Below, piece by piece: positions 62,501-64,000 of a stretch of 64,000 nt of DNA. The position numbers were made by a program, and so were the translations under genes. Source of the DNA: Dethiosulfatarculus sandiegensis (GTDB lineage Bacteria; Desulfobacterota; Desulfarculia; Desulfarculales; Desulfarculaceae); NCBI RefSeq assembly GCF_000931935.2, contig NZ_AZAC01000083.1:1-64000 (forward strand). Reading direction: 5' to 3'. The notes under the pieces are model-generated. The model was not told the origin of the DNA, ran no database searches, and was given only the letters and a program-made list of their open reading frames with translations. Positions within the stretch are counted from its first letter, which is position 1; each line of letters starts with the position of its first letter.

Positions 62501-64000
62501 CTAGAAACCCATGGCTTCCAAGAGGTTGTTGACCGAATCCTGATCCAGCTTGGAAGCTTCGTCGGCTTCGCCTTCGGCATCGCCCACACCCAGATTGGCC
62601 AGAGCCCTGTCCACTTCTTCCTGGGCCATTTTTTCGCTTTGATCGCTGGTGACCTTTTGATCTGTGGTTTTGGCCTTGATCTTGGAGCCAAAGCTGACCA
62701 CCATGGCCAGGAGCTGGATCTGGAAATCGGTTAAGAGCCGCACTATGCGGTATATGGTCTGGCCCGAAAGATCCTGGAAGCTTAAAGCCTCGATTATGGA
62801 ATTCACCGAGGTGAAGATTCCGTTCATGGTTTCATCAAGCCGGGAGCGCAACTCGGGTTCCACCACATTGGTGCCGCCGGGTCCCTGACCCGGGCCGCAG
62901 GCAGCCTGTTCCAGCAGATCGTTTAAGTTTTCCGGCAATTGGGGTGGATTCAGTCCGTCCCCCAATTCCTTGATGCTTTGCCCCAGTTTGGCCAACCGTT
63001 CAAGCAACTCGGGCGGAGGCCCTTGGGGCTGGGCAGCCGGAGCGGGTTCCGGCTTGGCCTGGGGAGCCTCTGCCGGTGCTTCGGTGGGGATGGCCTCCAG
63101 AGGCAGAAACTGATCTAAGAAGATTTGATCCGCCGTGGATGCCATTTTTTTTAGCACTTGCTTGAAATTATTGACATTAGTGGCGCTGAAAAGGGCCTTG
63201 AGCACACCTTTCAGATCCAGGTTCAGGAAATTGTCTTCATCCGGCTCGGCTGTGACCAGCCCATTTAGAGCCTTTTCAACCGCCTTGGTGTCAAAGCCCT
63301 TGGCTGCCTGGTCCCACATGGCCTTGATGTGTTTTTTTACGGTTTCATTGGTGCAGAGCTCATATACGGTTTGAAAAACCAGATCCGGCGGGAATTGGTA
63401 ATAAGGGCCCTGTGGAGCCGGGGGCTCGGGCGCGGGGGCGGGGGGCGCCTCGGTTGTTTCCACTTTGGCAAGTTCGTCCTTGATGGCCAGGGCCTCTCCT
63501 GCCAATGGCTCCCAGGCAGCGGAATCCAGGCCGGAAAGATATCCCGAGACGGTCTGCAGAATTTCGGCCAGCTCGGCTTTGGATTTTTCGGCCTCTTCGC
63601 CGCCGGTTGCCTGGCCTTCCGCCGGTGATTCGGCATCCGGGGCCTGGGTGTTCATCTGGTCCATGATGCTTTGGGCCTGGCCTATGGAGTTCTGGATCTC
63701 CTCACCCAGGTCCATGATTTTGAGCGTGGCCTTTTCGGTCATTTTGACCACATTCTCAAGCTGGTCCTTGGCGTCCTCCAGCTGGTCTCCGGCGCTGTCG
63801 AAATCAATGGCTTCGACTTTGTCCACCTCCACATCACGGATAGACATGCTTAGACGCCGGGCCAGACGGCCCACCTCGTCGTACATGTCCTGGCTGAGGT
63901 CCTTGTAGTAATCCTCGTCTCCCTCAACGCAACTGGCAGGCGGCGGGGGCGCCGAAGCAGAGGGGCCGGGCTCGGGAGCCGTGATATCCACTTCATCCCA
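62501..64000 (-). CDS. cheZ: CheZ-family chemotaxis phosphatase, long form, N-terminus off the edge
   Basis: The C-terminal 500 or so residues of a CheZ-type phosphatase that dephosphorylates CheY-P. The catalytic stretch is QDLSGQ (Asp and Gln as in E. coli QDLTGQ), and the last residues VNNLLEAMGF match the CheY-binding tail of CheZ (VDDLLDSLGF). E. coli CheZ is about 214 residues; here long Pro/Ala/Glu-rich linkers and repeated helical segments raise it above 500. The frame is open to the right edge (the GTG at 63991 is just one possible start), so it is partial. No che cluster is visible in the window. Confidence 0.87.
   Translation of the reverse strand, partial: WDEVDITAPEPGPSASAPPPPASCVEGDEDYYKDLSQDMYDEVGRLARRLSMSIRDVEVDKVEAIDFDSAGDQLEDAKDQLENVVKMTEKATLKIMDLGEEIQNSIGQAQSIMDQMNTQAPDAESPAEGQATGGEEAEKSKAELAEILQTVSGYLSGLDSAAWEPLAGEALAIKDELAKVETTEAPPAPAPEPPAPQGPYYQFPPDLVFQTVYELCTNETVKKHIKAMWDQAAKGFDTKAVEKALNGLVTAEPDEDNFLNLDLKGVLKALFSATNVNNFKQVLKKMASTADQIFLDQFLPLEAIPTEAPAEAPQAKPEPAPAAQPQGPPPELLERLAKLGQSIKELGDGLNPPQLPENLNDLLEQAACGPGQGPGGTNVVEPELRSRLDETMNGIFTSVNSIIEALSFQDLSGQTIYRIVRLLTDFQIQLLAMVVSFGSKIKAKTTDQKVTSDQSEKMAQEEVDRALANLGVGDAEGEADEASKLDQDSVNNLLEAMGF

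Noticed and set aside
1..64000. tRNA, rRNA, insertion sequence or prophage
   Set aside because: No T-arm-like motifs, transposase or phage genes were seen when reading both strands.

Overview
The window looks like a chromosomal segment of a Gram-negative, probably anaerobic deltaproteobacterium (Desulfobacterota; inference). The signs are an RND pump with its periplasmic adaptor, a Tat-exported enzyme, a CheZ-type phosphatase, a likely selenoprotein, and the gene run tmk-holB-PSP1-metG. Coding sequence is moderately GC-rich; one long gap (22707-23592) is clearly AT-rich. I saw no rRNA, tRNA, transposase, phage gene or CRISPR array.

Layout. 1-3253 (minus): secreted DUF1254/DUF1214 paralogues, one with an internal TAA and one with no normal start codon before its signal peptide. 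4128-12990 (plus): a very large M14 metallopeptidase followed by a complete dipeptide/oligopeptide ABC importer. 13104-16095: cytidylate-kinase-like protein, small membrane protein, bactofilin and ParA ATPase. 16175-22706 (minus): TypA and an RND efflux pair. 23593-35463 (plus): an eleven-gene locus combining an RpiR regulator, a DUF6305-like secreted protein, two gamma-glutamyltransferases, two M14-like zinc hydrolases (one Tat-exported, one membrane-anchored), a TRAP-large-subunit-like permease and poly-gamma-glutamate genes pgsB, pgsC and pgsW. 35464-37407 (minus): a receiver + NrtA/CmpA-like binding domain + CheW fusion. 38186-47237: NYN-domain protein, glycogen phosphorylase, a winged-helix protein, a TIM-barrel protein, a coiled-coil membrane protein, an HU/IHF protein and spermidine genes speD-speE. 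47690-57827 (plus): purL-purQ-yhaM-like-tmk-holB-PSP1-metG. 57986-60684 (plus): ArsR, a frameshifted ArsP-like permease, a CxxC mini-thioredoxin, and a DUF1573 protein whose first motif cysteine is an in-frame TGA followed by a SECIS-like hairpin. 60691-64000: crotonase, small hypothetical, Nudix hydrolase and a long CheZ running off the right edge.

How the genes may work together. The strongest candidate for an undescribed system is 23593-35463. It pairs the PgsB/PgsC/PgsW poly-gamma-glutamate machinery with two exported GGTs, two exported zinc hydrolases and a carboxylate-type permease, which suggests making, trimming and re-importing a gamma-linked glutamate polymer (inference). The peptide importer and large M14 peptidase at 4128-12990 are a second peptide-use module. 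The two most unusual single proteins are the REC-SBP-CheW fusion and the DUF1573 selenoprotein candidate. Several genes carry single-base lesions (504, 3251, about 58955), so either some genes are decaying or the assembly has a few errors.
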